64,000 nt of DNA from a virus. Positions within the stretch are counted from its first letter, which is position 1, and each line of letters opens with the position of its first letter. Both the position numbers and the translations under genes were made by a program. Shown one piece after another: positions 52,374-61,371 of the stretch. The notes under the pieces are model-generated. The model had not been told where the DNA came from, did no database searches, and was given only the letters and a program-made list of their open reading frames with translations. The stretch spans positions 1-64,000 of the IMG/VR virus record IMGVR_UViG_3300047372_000605. One strand, given 5' to 3'.

Positions 52374-53297
52374 ATGAAAGAACATTCATTATTAGTAGAA
52401 AAATATAGATCAAAAGATTTAACAGAGTATGTAGGAAATGAACACATTAAAACACAAATACAAAAATATCTAGACCAAGATGATATTCAAAACTTTATAT
52501 TCTATGGTCCTGCTGGTACTGGAAAAACAACCCTTGCTAAACTTATTGTTAATAATCTGGAGTGTGACTACCTTTACATCAACGCTTCTGATGAACGAGG
52601 TATCGAAACTATTAGGGATAAAGTCACAAGTTTCTCAAGCACTATATCGTTTAAAAAGATTAAAGTTGTCATCCTTGATGAGGCGGATTTTCTCACCATC
52701 CAAGCACAAGCATCTCTAAGAAATACAATTGAAACGTTTTCAAGAACCACACGTTTCATCCTCACTTGTAATTTTATAGAGCGTATTATAGATCCGCTTC
52801 AATCAAGGTGTCAAACATTAAAAATAGTACCACCAAGCAAAAAAGAAGTAGCAAAACATATAAAAGGGATACTAGACAAAGAACAAACAAAGTTCAAAAT
52901 TGAAGCTCTTGTTAACATAGTTAATAAACATCATCCGGATATACGAAAAATGTTAAACACTATTCAGTTATCAACACAAAATAATGAATTAGTATTAGAT
53001 GAATCTATTTTAGTATCATCCAATTATATTAAACAAATTATAGAAGAACTAAAACAGAAAAAAACCGATTTTAGAAAACTAAGGCAAATAATAGCCGATT
53101 CTCAAGTACGTGATTTTGAAGAATTATATAGAGCATTATTTGATCATGCCTCCGAATATGCCATTGGTAGAGAAGGAAGTGTAGCCATAATTTTAAATGA
53201 GCATCAATATCATTCTAACTTTCGTATTGATAAGGAAGTCAATATAGCGAGTGCATTAGCCAAAATAATTGAAATAAAAAAACCTCAAGTAATATAA
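52374..53297 (+). CDS. Clamp loader large subunit (T4 gp44-like AAA+ ATPase)
   Basis: In this 307-residue protein Walker A is FYGPAGTGKTTLAKL near residue 43 and Walker B is KVVILDEADFLT near 97. Sensor 1 is FILTCNFIERI near 128 and the SRC motif is in QSRCQTLKI near 144. Two helical domains follow, the second being the collar. With the gp62-like protein at 54143 it would load the sliding clamp. The start follows the inverted repeat directly. Confidence 0.9.
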   Translation: MKEHSLLVEKYRSKDLTEYVGNEHIKTQIQKYLDQDDIQNFIFYGPAGTGKTTLAKLIVNNLECDYLYINASDERGIETIRDKVTSFSSTISFKKIKVVILDEADFLTIQAQASLRNTIETFSRTTRFILTCNFIERIIDPLQSRCQTLKIVPPSKKEVAKHIKGILDKEQTKFKIEALVNIVNKHHPDIRKMLNTIQLSTQNNELVLDESILVSSNYIKQIIEELKQKKTDFRKLRQIIADSQVRDFEELYRALFDHASEYAIGREGSVAIILNEHQYHSNFRIDKEVNIASALAKIIEIKKPQVI

Positions 53298-53840
53298 ATG
53301 GATTTTTATTATCAAATAGGTCCTGTTATAACAACTACACCATGGATAACCCCTCCTCCATTAGATAAAGTAAATGATTGGTGGAATGATTTTTCTAAAA
53401 ATAGTTTTGAAGACTATAATGTATGGATAGGAGGAAAATATGTTATTGATCCAGATAATACTAATGACGTAGATATAATACTAACAGGACCTGTCTATGA
53501 TTATATTAGATTATTTAACTTATTTAAAAATGCAACAGAATTAGGATTCAAAAACCAAATACTAATAGACATATGTCATTATGATAGTATAGATTTTTTT
53601 AAATATCCTAGGAATAAAGATTTTATAAGGTATCATTTAAGGACAAAATTAAGTGGGAAAGAAATTAAAAAAATAGATGGTAAAACTGTTTTAGAAAATG
53701 AATCTACAACATCACTATTAAACCACAATATTCCAAAGGAATTAGCAGTTAATTTAATTAAATTTCCTATGGAAAAACAAATAGAAGATAGTAGGATATA
53801 TGATCCTATATTATTAAATAGAAAAAAAATAAATAAATGA
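53298..53840 (+). CDS. Putative nucleotidyltransferase-fold protein
   Basis: In this 180-residue protein the segment YVIDPDNTNDVDIILTG near residue 50 has the Asp-x-Asp of polymerase-beta-like nucleotidyltransferases, preceded by WIGGKY. A later acidic strand is LIDICHYDSIDFF near 93. The usual Gly-Ser motif is not clear, so the assignment is tentative. It starts right after the clamp loader and overlaps the next gene by four bases. The substrate is unknown. Confidence 0.5.
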   Translation: MDFYYQIGPVITTTPWITPPPLDKVNDWWNDFSKNSFEDYNVWIGGKYVIDPDNTNDVDIILTGPVYDYIRLFNLFKNATELGFKNQILIDICHYDSIDFFKYPRNKDFIRYHLRTKLSGKEIKKIDGKTVLENESTTSLLNHNIPKELAVNLIKFPMEKQIEDSRIYDPILLNRKKINK

Positions 53841-54082
53841 AAAATCCACAACAACAAGGAATGAATATTGACTTTAAAAACACAACCTCAATTGAAGGAT
53901 TCGATGGAGGTTTATTATTTGGTCAAGCATTTGTATTAAGAAAAGTATCAAAATTCGTAGCAGGAACAGATGAAGATGCAATGCTTCCAATACCTGTATT
54001 TTATGATTTAGAGACTAAAAAAATAATAGCTGATTCTTTACCAAAAGAAATTAGAGAAGATTATAAAGATATTACGATATGA
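53837..54082 (+). CDS. Unknown 81-residue protein
   Basis: The start overlaps the previous stop (ATGA). The protein is mixed strand/helix (FDGGLLFGQAFVLRKVSKFV, then LPIPVFYDLETKKIIADSLP) and of the sort found as small conserved proteins in replication blocks. Its stop overlaps the next microprotein. No family was recognised. Confidence 0.6.
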   Translation: MKNPQQQGMNIDFKNTTSIEGFDGGLLFGQAFVLRKVSKFVAGTDEDAMLPIPVFYDLETKKIIADSLPKEIREDYKDITI

Positions 54083-54171
54083 TATATGTAGGAATTACAT
54101 TTGCGATAGGATTAATTTTAATAGGAATTTGGGTATACAAAGGTGAGCAAGAACGAAAAGGACAAGATTAA
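54079..54171 (+). CDS. 30-residue single-span membrane microprotein
   Basis: The frame runs from ATG 54079 (overlapping the previous stop, ATGA) to TAA 54169-54171. The product is almost all one membrane segment, VGITFAIGLILIGIWVY, with a short charged tail (KGEQERKGQD). It overlaps the GTG start of the clamp-loader small subunit by 29 bases. Packing on both sides supports it, but it is very short. Confidence 0.5.
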   Translation: MIYVGITFAIGLILIGIWVYKGEQERKGQD

Positions 54172-54580
54172 AAATATTTTTGACTGGTTACAACATATAA
54201 CGTTGTATAAGACACCTGCTTCAGAATTCACGGATAACGACTGGGAAAAATTTAATTCATATATGGTGCATAGATTTGTTAGTATGCACGTATATTACGT
54301 TGAAATCGCAGATTATGCGCAAAGTATGTTACCAACTATGAAAAAACAAATATATAATTTTTATAAAGAAATGTTACCTAAAAAGAAAGTATGGTTACAA
54401 TATATAAAGTCAAAAACTGAAAACATTAACAAAGATTTAGTAGAAGACATAGCAAAATACTATGAAGTTGGAGCAGCAGATGCTCTTTCATATATTACAG
54501 TAATGACTAAAGAAGAAATACCCATTATATTACGTGAAATGGGTAAAGACGAAAAAGAAATTAAAAAATTACTAAAATGA
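54143..54580 (+). CDS. Clamp loader small subunit (T4 gp62-like)
   Basis: This 145-residue protein starts at GTG 54143. Its residues about 102-135 (VEDIAKYYEVGAADALSYI then VMTKEEIPIILREMG) resemble the same region of T4 gp62 (AKRYQVNTNDAINY, then LPLVLKELKG). The protein is helical, slightly shorter than T4 gp62 (187). With gp44 it opens the clamp. It lies in the replication block with the gp44-like gene, separated by three small genes. Its end overlaps the next start. Confidence 0.78.
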   Translation: MSKNEKDKIKNIFDWLQHITLYKTPASEFTDNDWEKFNSYMVHRFVSMHVYYVEIADYAQSMLPTMKKQIYNFYKEMLPKKKVWLQYIKSKTENINKDLVEDIAKYYEVGAADALSYITVMTKEEIPIILREMGKDEKEIKKLLK

Positions 54581-54729
54581 GCAGGTTAGAAGAATTACTT
54601 TATAGTGCTGAAGAACATGGCAAACGACAACAAATGTTTGAAGAAATTTTAAAAGTAAGAGATCAAAATCCTAAATTCACTTTAGAACAACAGTACGAAC
54701 AAGCATATCAAAATGTAATGAAAACATGA
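54577..54729 (+). CDS. 50-residue helical microprotein
   Basis: ATG 54577 overlaps the gp62-like stop (ATGA), and the stop at 54727-54729 overlaps the next ATG. The product is helical and charged (SRLEELLYSAEEHGKRQQ, then FEEILKVRDQNPKFTLEQQ). Tight overlaps on both sides make it a credible gene. Function is unknown. Confidence 0.6.
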   Translation: MSRLEELLYSAEEHGKRQQMFEEILKVRDQNPKFTLEQQYEQAYQNVMKT

Positions 54730-54953
54730 AAAAAAGTAAAGTTATACAAGCTTTAACTGCACAGGCTAATGCAGATAAAGCAAAAGCCATGATGGCACTA
54801 GATTTATTAGAAAACCAGGCAGTAGGAATTGGTGATCACACAGTAAATGATTTTATGAAAGATGCTACAGAAGCATTAGAATTATTAACTGATGCAGATG
54901 ATAGATTAGAAACATTAAATAAATATTGGGGTGAACAACCTCTACCTTTTTAA
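54726..54953 (+). CDS. Small helical protein
   Basis: 75 residues, Ala- and Asp-rich helices (VIQALTAQANADKAKAMMAL, then ATEALELLTDADDRLETL) with a short end WGEQPLPF. It lies in a run of overlapping small genes after the clamp loader. No family was recognised. Confidence 0.6.
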   Translation: MKKSKVIQALTAQANADKAKAMMALDLLENQAVGIGDHTVNDFMKDATEALELLTDADDRLETLNKYWGEQPLPF

Positions 54954-54954
54954 T

Positions 54955-55329
54955 ATGAATAAGGAAGAATTAATAAAAGAATTAGAAGAATCAGACCACA
55001 TAGTGGCTCATTTTGAAAAAGAATATCCTGAATTATCTCAGGAATTTAAAATAATCCAGGATGAAATGTATAGAATGTTTGCTGCTAAACATATGGATTA
55101 TGGTTTGCAAAACATTTCATTAGGAGGAGATTTAACTAAAGAAAACGATAAAAAATTTTCATTAACAGGTTTAGCTATTAGGTTAACAGATAAAATTTCA
55201 AGATTAAGAAATTTACTTACTAATGGTAGGAATTTTGTTAAAGGTGAAGGAATGGAAGACACGTTTATAGACATAGCTAATTATGGTATAATTGGTTTAC
55301 TAGTAGGACGTGACAAGTGGAAAAAATAA
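54955..55329 (+). CDS. Nmad1/DUF1599-like protein
   Basis: A 124-residue protein from ATG 54955. The in-frame GTG at 54931 lies inside the previous gene, so the ATG is preferred. The pattern AAKHMDYGLQNISLGGD near residue 42, LAIRLTDKISRLRNLL near 75 and DTFIDIANYGIIGLL near 103 matches the DUF1599 family, named nucleotide modification associated domain 1. These look like MazG-type helices that may act on nucleotides. In a phage with a deazaguanine pathway a role in modified nucleotide control is possible but not shown. Confidence 0.68.
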   Translation: MNKEELIKELEESDHIVAHFEKEYPELSQEFKIIQDEMYRMFAAKHMDYGLQNISLGGDLTKENDKKFSLTGLAIRLTDKISRLRNLLTNGRNFVKGEGMEDTFIDIANYGIIGLLVGRDKWKK

Positions 55330-56277
55330 ATGGCTAAAACACCTGCAATAGTAAAAGAGATACAACTAGCTCCTAAAAGGGAATTAGATTATTCTTATCA
55401 AAAGAACATTTCATATTCACAATATACAATGTGGAAAAAATGTCCTAAACAATGGGCATTACAATATAGAGATGGTCACAAAGTATATAAACCAAGCATT
55501 CACACAGTATTTGGAAAAGCATTACATGAAGCATTTCAACATTATATTCAAACAATGTATGAAACAAGTGCAGCAGCAGCTGATAGGGAAGATATTAATG
55601 AAATGCTTAAAGACCAACTTAGAGCACACTATCAAGATGAATATAAGAAAAATAACAAACAACATTTTTCTAACCCAGGTGAATTAAGTGAATTTTATCA
55701 AGATGGTGTTGAAATATTAAATTACCTAAAAAAACATAGAGGTAAATATTTTTCTAAACGAGGTTGGCATTTAGTAGGAATAGAAACACCTATATTAATG
55801 CCTCCTGTAAAATATAACCCTAATATTTTATTCATGGGTTATTTAGACATTGTAATGTACAATGAAAAATTAAATAAATTTAAAATAATAGACATTAAAA
55901 CCTCTACTAATGGTTGGAAATTAGATTATGTTAAAAAAGACGAAGACAAACAATTCCAACTTATACTATACAAAAAATTCTTTGCAGAACAATTTGGAGT
56001 AGACGAAAAAGATATTGATATTGAGTTTTTTATTACAAGAAGGAAAGTATACGAAGAAGGAGATTTCCCACAGAAACGATTCCAAATGTATTCTCCCCCT
56101 TCAGGTAAGATAAAAATAAGTAGGGCAACTAAAGCAATAGAAGAATTTATGAGTGAATGTTTTATAAAAAATGAACACTCAACAAAAGAAATGTTACCTA
56201 ACCCAAGTAAATGGAACTGTACTTTCTGTGCTTTTAAAGAAGACAAAAAACTATGCGGTTTAGGTGCATTTTTATAA
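55330..56277 (+). CDS. Cas4/RecB-like PD-(D/E)XK nuclease with probable Fe-S cluster
   Basis: This 315-residue protein begins with ISYSQYTMWKKCPKQWALQY near residue 30, continues with VFGKALHEAFQHY, and has the nuclease core MGYLDIVMYNEKLN then KIIDIKTSTNGW near 185. The catalytic Asp and Asp-x-Lys are readable, and the Gln-containing FQLILYKK helix follows. The end has WNCTFC, then six residues on, KKLCGLG. With the early Cys this gives four cysteines, as in Cas4/AddB-type iron-sulphur nucleases. It may trim DNA ends during recombination or packaging. Confidence 0.82.
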   Translation: MAKTPAIVKEIQLAPKRELDYSYQKNISYSQYTMWKKCPKQWALQYRDGHKVYKPSIHTVFGKALHEAFQHYIQTMYETSAAAADREDINEMLKDQLRAHYQDEYKKNNKQHFSNPGELSEFYQDGVEILNYLKKHRGKYFSKRGWHLVGIETPILMPPVKYNPNILFMGYLDIVMYNEKLNKFKIIDIKTSTNGWKLDYVKKDEDKQFQLILYKKFFAEQFGVDEKDIDIEFFITRRKVYEEGDFPQKRFQMYSPPSGKIKISRATKAIEEFMSECFIKNEHSTKEMLPNPSKWNCTFCAFKEDKKLCGLGAFL

Positions 56278-56286
56278 AAATTAGTA

Positions 56287-56294
56287 TATTTATA
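56287..56294 (+). promoter_or_regulatory. TATTTATA motif before the ribbon-helix-helix gene
   Basis: TATATTTATATAT sits between the nuclease and the 56321 gene, 26 bases before the ATG. Confidence 0.4.
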
Positions 56295-56320
56295 TATAAA
56301 GTTTTAATAAATTAAAGATT

Positions 56321-56509
56321 ATGAATAATAAAAAAGAAAAAACACTAACCAGTGTTAAAATACAAAGTGATTTATTTCAAGATTTCAAAATAGAGTGCGT
56401 AAAACGTAAATTTTCCTTCCAGAAACTTGCCGACCGTGCTATTTATTTGTATCTTACAGATGAAGATTTTAGAAGAACGATTAGTAATCAAACCAATTTA
56501 GAATTATAA
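56321..56509 (+). CDS. Small ribbon-helix-helix-like regulator
   Basis: A 62-residue protein with one strand and two helices: KTLTSVKIQSDLFQDFKIEC then RKFSFQKLADRAIYLYL. This is the pattern of Arc/CopG-type DNA-binding proteins, in which the strand inserts into the major groove. It lies at the start of the sugar cluster and ends two bases before the first glycosyltransferase, so it may control that cluster. The assignment is by pattern only. Confidence 0.55.
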   Translation: MNNKKEKTLTSVKIQSDLFQDFKIECVKRKFSFQKLADRAIYLYLTDEDFRRTISNQTNLEL

Positions 56510-56510
56510 A

Positions 56511-57968
56511 ATGAATAAAGATTATAAGTACCTTCCTAAAGACCAAAGGAAAAAAATACTACTAATATGCGATGATATTAGAGTACATTCAGGGGTAGCA
56601 ACTATAGCCCAACAAATTGTTAAAAAAACATGCCAACATTATAATTGGGTTCAAATTGCAGGGGCAATTAAACACCCTGATCAAGGTAAAAAATTATCAC
56701 TAGATAAAGAAATGGCAAAAGAGACAGGAGTAAAAGATCCAAGTATAATGTTATATCCAGTACATCAATATGGTGATAGCACTTTTCTTAGACAAATTAT
56801 CAACCACGAAAAACCAGATGCTATAATGATATTTACAGATCCTAGATATTTTGCTTGGTTATTTGCTATAGAAAATGAAATTAGAAAAAATATCCCTATT
56901 ATATACCTTAATATTTGGGATGATTATCCAGCTCCTTTATATAATAAAGAATTTTATGAGTCGTGTGATTTATTATTTGGAATTTCAAAACAAACAGTAA
57001 ATATAAATAAAATTGTTTTAGGAGATAAGGCAGCGGATAAAATTATAGAATACCTTCCACATGGTTTAGACCATACTGATTATAAACCTTTATCTGAGTA
57101 TAATGAAGAAGAAAGTAAGGGGTTAGAAAAAATGAAAAAGTATTTTTTTGGTAAAGATGAAGTAGATTTTTGTTTATTTTTTAATTCTAGAAATATTAGG
57201 AGAAAGCAAATTCCTGATACATTATGGGCTTTTAGAATGTTTTTAGATAATTTACCTAAAGAAAAAGCAGATAAATGTAGATTTTTATTACATACAGAGA
57301 TGGTATCTGAAGCAGGAACTGATTTAAGAGCTGTAGCTGAATTATTATTCGGAGATGGTAAATATCCTAAAGCTATTATTTTTGATACTAAAAGATGGGA
57401 AGTTAAAGACTTAAGATACTTATATAATATTTCAGATTGTCAAATTCTTTTAACATCAAATGAAGGATGGGGATTAACAATAACAGAGGGGATACTTTCA
57501 GGTAACCCTATTATAGCTAATACAACAGGAGGAATGCAAGATCAAATGAGATTTAAAGATGAAAAAGGAAAATGGTTTACACCATCACCAGAAGTACCTT
57601 CAAATAATACAGGCAAATATAAAAAACATGGTGAATGGGCATTTCCGGTTTATCCAACTTCTAGATCACTTCAAGGATCACCTGTTACACCTTATATTTG
57701 GGATGATAGATGTAAACCTGAAGATGCAGCTGATAGAATAAGAGAAGTATATGATTTAGGACCAGAAAAGAGAAAAGAAGCAGGTCTTAAAGGTAGAGAA
57801 TGGGCACTCAGTGATGAAGCTGGATTTACAGCTGAGGCACAAGGTAAAAAATTTATCGATGTTACTGATAAATTATTTAATACCTGGGAGTCAAGAGAAG
57901 CTTTTGAAGTAATAGATACTGATGAAGCTAATATTTTAAGAATTCAAACACATGATTTAGTATATTAA
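56511..57968 (+). CDS. Glycosyltransferase, GT-B fold (family 4-like)
   Basis: The N-terminal half of this 485-residue protein begins KILLICDDIRVHSGVATIAQQIV. The C-terminal half has the donor-binding pattern LLTSNEGWGLTITEGILSGNPIIANTTGG at about residues 318-345, with the Glu-x7-Glu-type motif. It would transfer a sugar from a nucleotide sugar. The acceptor is unknown; candidates are phage surface proteins, host envelope or phage DNA. It is followed two bases later by a related gene. Confidence 0.75.
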   Translation: MNKDYKYLPKDQRKKILLICDDIRVHSGVATIAQQIVKKTCQHYNWVQIAGAIKHPDQGKKLSLDKEMAKETGVKDPSIMLYPVHQYGDSTFLRQIINHEKPDAIMIFTDPRYFAWLFAIENEIRKNIPIIYLNIWDDYPAPLYNKEFYESCDLLFGISKQTVNINKIVLGDKAADKIIEYLPHGLDHTDYKPLSEYNEEESKGLEKMKKYFFGKDEVDFCLFFNSRNIRRKQIPDTLWAFRMFLDNLPKEKADKCRFLLHTEMVSEAGTDLRAVAELLFGDGKYPKAIIFDTKRWEVKDLRYLYNISDCQILLTSNEGWGLTITEGILSGNPIIANTTGGMQDQMRFKDEKGKWFTPSPEVPSNNTGKYKKHGEWAFPVYPTSRSLQGSPVTPYIWDDRCKPEDAADRIREVYDLGPEKRKEAGLKGREWALSDEAGFTAEAQGKKFIDVTDKLFNTWESREAFEVIDTDEANILRIQTHDLVY

Positions 57969-57969
57969 T

Positions 57970-59292
57970 ATGAAAAAAACAGTTATAATAAGTTGTCCTA
58001 TAGACACATACTCAGGTTATGGAGCAAGAGGAAGAGATGTAGTTAAAGCATTTTATGAGTTAGATAATTACGATGTAAAAGTATTACCTCAAAGGTGGGG
58101 AGATACACCTTGGGGTTTTATAGATGACCATGAAGAAGAGTGGGGTTTTTTAAATCCTCTTTTAATAACCCCAGAAACGGGTCAATTACAACAGCCTGAT
58201 ATTTGGGTGCAAATAACAATACCTAATGAATTTATGCCTCAAGGAAAATTTAATATTGGTATTACTGCAGGGATTGAATCTAATTTAGCACCTGCTGATT
58301 GGCTAGTAGGATGTAATAGAATGAATTTAGTATTAGGTTCATCTAAACATACAATTGAGGTTCTTAAAGCTAGTAAATGGGAACAACAAGATAAAAGAAC
58401 AGGTCAAAAACAATCAGTAATGGTAAACCCTAACTTACCTATGGATATTTTATTTGAAGGTTTTAATGAAAAAAATTATAAAAAAACAACTGATAAATTA
58501 GATTTGCCCGAAATTAAAGAACAGTTTTGTTTCTTATTTACTGGAATGTGGATTCAAGGAGACTTTGGACATGATAGAAAAAATATAGGAGTAATGATAA
58601 AAACATTTTTAGATACTTTTAAAAATAAACAAAAACAACCAGCTTTAATTCTTAAAACAAGTGCTGGAAGTGCTTCTTATTCTAGTAGACAACAAATATT
58701 AAAAAGAATTAATGATATTAAATCTCAAGTAAAAGGCAAATTACCTAAAATATATTTAATTCATGGAGATCTTACTGATGGAGAAATGAATCAGTTATAT
58801 AACCACCCTCAGGTAAAATGTATGGTTAGCGCTACAAAAGGAGAAGGATTTGGTAGACCATTACTTGAATTTACCCAAACTAAAAAACCTATAATAGCTT
58901 CAGGTTGGTCAGGTCATGTTGATTTTCTTAAACCAGATATGAGTTATTTAGTTCAAGGGAAATTACATAATGTTCATCCAAGTGCAGCTAATAAATGGTT
59001 AGTTAAAGAATCTCAATGGTTTGACATTGACACAGCAGCTTTAAATAATGCTTTTAAAACGATATATTTAAAATATAAAGACTGGGTTGTAAGAGCTAAA
59101 AAACAGGGAAACTTTACTAAAGAAAATTTTAGTTATACAGCTATGAAAGAAAAATTAGGTAATATTTTAAAAGAAAAAACTGGGAATATGCCTCAACAAG
59201 TTGGGTTGAGTTTGCCTAAACTTAAAAAAGTAGGAAAAAATGATAAACCTGAACTTCCTAAATTAAAACTACCCAAACTTCAAAAATTGTAA
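57970..59292 (+). CDS. Glycosyltransferase, GT-B fold, with Lys/Pro/Leu tail
   Basis: This 440-residue protein starts IISCPIDTYSGYGARGRDVV. The donor site region is CMVSATKGEGFGRPLLEFTQTKKPIIASGWSG at about residues 278-308. The last 35 residues repeat LPKLKK-like units (LPKLKLPKLQKL at the end) and probably form a basic, extended tail. It is likely to work with the preceding enzyme on the same glycan. Confidence 0.75.
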   Translation: MKKTVIISCPIDTYSGYGARGRDVVKAFYELDNYDVKVLPQRWGDTPWGFIDDHEEEWGFLNPLLITPETGQLQQPDIWVQITIPNEFMPQGKFNIGITAGIESNLAPADWLVGCNRMNLVLGSSKHTIEVLKASKWEQQDKRTGQKQSVMVNPNLPMDILFEGFNEKNYKKTTDKLDLPEIKEQFCFLFTGMWIQGDFGHDRKNIGVMIKTFLDTFKNKQKQPALILKTSAGSASYSSRQQILKRINDIKSQVKGKLPKIYLIHGDLTDGEMNQLYNHPQVKCMVSATKGEGFGRPLLEFTQTKKPIIASGWSGHVDFLKPDMSYLVQGKLHNVHPSAANKWLVKESQWFDIDTAALNNAFKTIYLKYKDWVVRAKKQGNFTKENFSYTAMKEKLGNILKEKTGNMPQQVGLSLPKLKKVGKNDKPELPKLKLPKLQKL

Positions 59293-59294
59293 AA

Positions 59295-59756
59295 ATGGAA
59301 TCAGATAAATTACAAATTTGTCCCAGATGCGGATCCGACGCTTGTTATGTTACTGAGGTAAATCAAGATATAAATAATTATTATTGTTATGGTTGTGGTT
59401 TTCAATCTAATACTTTATTAAGAGAAGGAGAATTATTATTTGATGAACAAATGGAAACTTTACCAGAATTGTATAAAGATCTTAAATTTGAAGATAAAAA
59501 TGGTCAAATGTGGTTTCCTACAACTGTAAATTTAACTGAGCAAGGAATGGTATTTGCAAATGGCTCTTCAACCGAAAACTGGAAATGGGGAGCAGTTTTA
59601 GCAATTGAAGTAACAGAAGAAGAAAAACATAAATACCCTATCCCCGGAAAAGAAAATGAGTTTTATAAATGGAGAATGGATATGAGTACATTAAAACAGT
59701 TTGAAGAACGTGATTTTATGGAAGCTCTTTCGTATATTGGAGTATTACCAAGTTAA
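59295..59756 (+). CDS. Zinc-ribbon protein
   Basis: This 153-residue protein begins with a four-cysteine ribbon in residues 9-35: CPRCGSDAC then YYCYGCGF. The remaining 110 residues form a separate compact domain containing MWFPTTVNLTEQGMVF and WGAVLAIEVTEEEK. A nucleic-acid or protein-binding role is possible. It lies between glycosyltransferase genes with short spacers. No family was recognised beyond the ribbon. Confidence 0.6.
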   Translation: MESDKLQICPRCGSDACYVTEVNQDINNYYCYGCGFQSNTLLREGELLFDEQMETLPELYKDLKFEDKNGQMWFPTTVNLTEQGMVFANGSSTENWKWGAVLAIEVTEEEKHKYPIPGKENEFYKWRMDMSTLKQFEERDFMEALSYIGVLPS

Positions 59757-59759
59757 GAT

Positions 59760-60383
59760 ATGAAAATAAGTTATGCAATTCCAGTTTGTAATGAATTTGT
59801 AGAAATTCAACGTTTATTAGGTTTTTTAATGCAAAATAAACGTAAACAAGATGAAATTATAGTATTATATGATACTAATAATGGTACAATTGAAGTAGAA
59901 AAAATTTTAAATCATTACTTGCAATTAAACCAATATTCTTTATATAAATCACCTTTTAATAAACATTTTGCAGAGTGGAAAAATCAATTATCTTCTTATT
60001 GTACTGGGGATTATATTTTTCAAATAGATGCAGATGAAATGATTACAGAAGTTTTAATTGGTAATTTACCTACTATACTAGAAAATAATCCCAATAATGA
60101 AGTTTATTTAGTCCCCAGAGTAAATACAGTATCTGGTTTAACTCAAGAACATATTACAAAATGGGGATGGAATGTAGATAAAGAAGATAGGGTAAATTGG
60201 CCTGATTATCAATGGCGTATTTGGAAAAATAAACCTGAAATAAAATGGGTAAATAAGGTACATGAAAAATTAGAAGGATTTAACACTTATGCTCCACTTC
60301 CTCAAAATCCTGAATTAGCTCTACAGCATCACAAGACAATAGAAAGACAAGAAAAACAAAATAATTATTATGACACATTATGA
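59760..60383 (+). CDS. Glycosyltransferase family 2-like protein
   Basis: A 207-residue GT-A enzyme. It opens with ISYAIPVCNEFVEIQRLLGFL and contains the metal-binding DxD region YIFQIDADEMITEVL near residue 83. A later VNWPDYQWRIWKN then VHEKLEG is typical of short family 2 enzymes. It adds one sugar to an unknown acceptor. Its end overlaps the HAD gene by four bases. Confidence 0.8.
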   Translation: MKISYAIPVCNEFVEIQRLLGFLMQNKRKQDEIIVLYDTNNGTIEVEKILNHYLQLNQYSLYKSPFNKHFAEWKNQLSSYCTGDYIFQIDADEMITEVLIGNLPTILENNPNNEVYLVPRVNTVSGLTQEHITKWGWNVDKEDRVNWPDYQWRIWKNKPEIKWVNKVHEKLEGFNTYAPLPQNPELALQHHKTIERQEKQNNYYDTL

Positions 60384-60673
60384 AAATTTATGTAGATATT
60401 GATGAGACAATATGTTTTTATGATGGAGAACGTGAATACCCCAACGCTATACCTAGTAAAGAAAATATAGCTAAAATAAATAAGTTATATGATGAAGGTC
60501 ATGAAATAACTTATTGGACAGCAAGAGGAACTGTTACGGGCATTAATTGGTTTAATTTAACAAAAGAACAACTTACAAAATGGGGATGTAAATGGCATAG
60601 TTTAGTTGTTGGTGTAAAACCTGCTTATGATTTACTGATATGTGATAAAACTAAAAGAATAGAAGAAATATGA
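60380..60673 (+). CDS. HAD-superfamily phosphatase, small
   Basis: In this 97-residue protein the nucleophile motif DIDETICFYD is at residues 6-15, TYWTARGT near residue 37 is the second motif, and the acidic end CDKTKR is near 89. Such small HAD proteins are found in capsule and sugar clusters, where they remove a phosphate from sugar intermediates. It overlaps both neighbours by four bases. Confidence 0.75.
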   Translation: MKIYVDIDETICFYDGEREYPNAIPSKENIAKINKLYDEGHEITYWTARGTVTGINWFNLTKEQLTKWGCKWHSLVVGVKPAYDLLICDKTKRIEEI

Positions 60674-61371
60674 AAAATGAAATATTAGATAATTTAAATA
60701 AAGTAGGAATATGTGTAATTGAAGATTATTTCAATTCGGATTGGTGTGATAAAGCAGTATTAGACTTAGAGGATTCTTTAATAACTTATAAAGATAAGAT
60801 ACAATCTGAAGCTAAAGAGGAAACATCTGGGGATTTTAGAATATTTAAGATGGAAAATCAATATGATACTGCTAAAACATTTGCTAATGATAATTTTTTA
60901 TTAGATATTGGTAGTGAATATTTTGGTTATAAAATAGTTAGTCATTTTGTATTAGGAGGAAAAGTTCAATATAATCCAAATCAAATAACTAATAGTGGAG
61001 GAGGATGGCATAGAGATAATAGAGGTAAACAGATAAAAACAATTGTATATCTTACAGATGTAGAAGAAACATCGGGTCCTTTTTCATTTTTACCTTTATC
61101 TAATCAGTTCGATCTACAAACTAGAGATGGTATTGGAAAAGCAACAAGATATGATGATGATATAGTTAATGAATTTTGTAAAAAAAATAATATAGAACCT
61201 TTTAAGGTAATAGGAAAGAAAGGAACTATAATTTTTGTAGATACATCTTACATACACAGAGGTTTAAATATCCAATCAGGTTCTAGATATACTTACACTA
61301 ATTATTATTTTGAGGATCATCCCCAACGATTCCAACTAACAGAAGATAAATGGGGTAAAATGTTCATATAA
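60670..61371 (+). CDS. Phytanoyl-CoA dioxygenase-like Fe(II)/2-oxoglutarate oxygenase
   Basis: In this 233-residue protein the metal site is His-x-Asp in GGGWHRDNRG near residue 115 and the distal His in DTSYIHRGLN near 197, with the 2-oxoglutarate-binding Arg in SGSRYTYTNYYF. The sequence between them (TIVYLTDVEETSGPFSFLP) is typical of the PhyH family. It would hydroxylate a small molecule or sugar, which fits its place among glycosyltransferases. The substrate is unknown. Confidence 0.78.
   Translation: MKNEILDNLNKVGICVIEDYFNSDWCDKAVLDLEDSLITYKDKIQSEAKEETSGDFRIFKMENQYDTAKTFANDNFLLDIGSEYFGYKIVSHFVLGGKVQYNPNQITNSGGGWHRDNRGKQIKTIVYLTDVEETSGPFSFLPLSNQFDLQTRDGIGKATRYDDDIVNEFCKKNNIEPFKVIGKKGTIIFVDTSYIHRGLNIQSGSRYTYTNYYFEDHPQRFQLTEDKWGKMFI

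Noticed and set aside
55330-56277. Cas4 of a CRISPR system
   Set aside because: No other cas gene or array is present; Cas4/RecB-like nucleases are common in phages.
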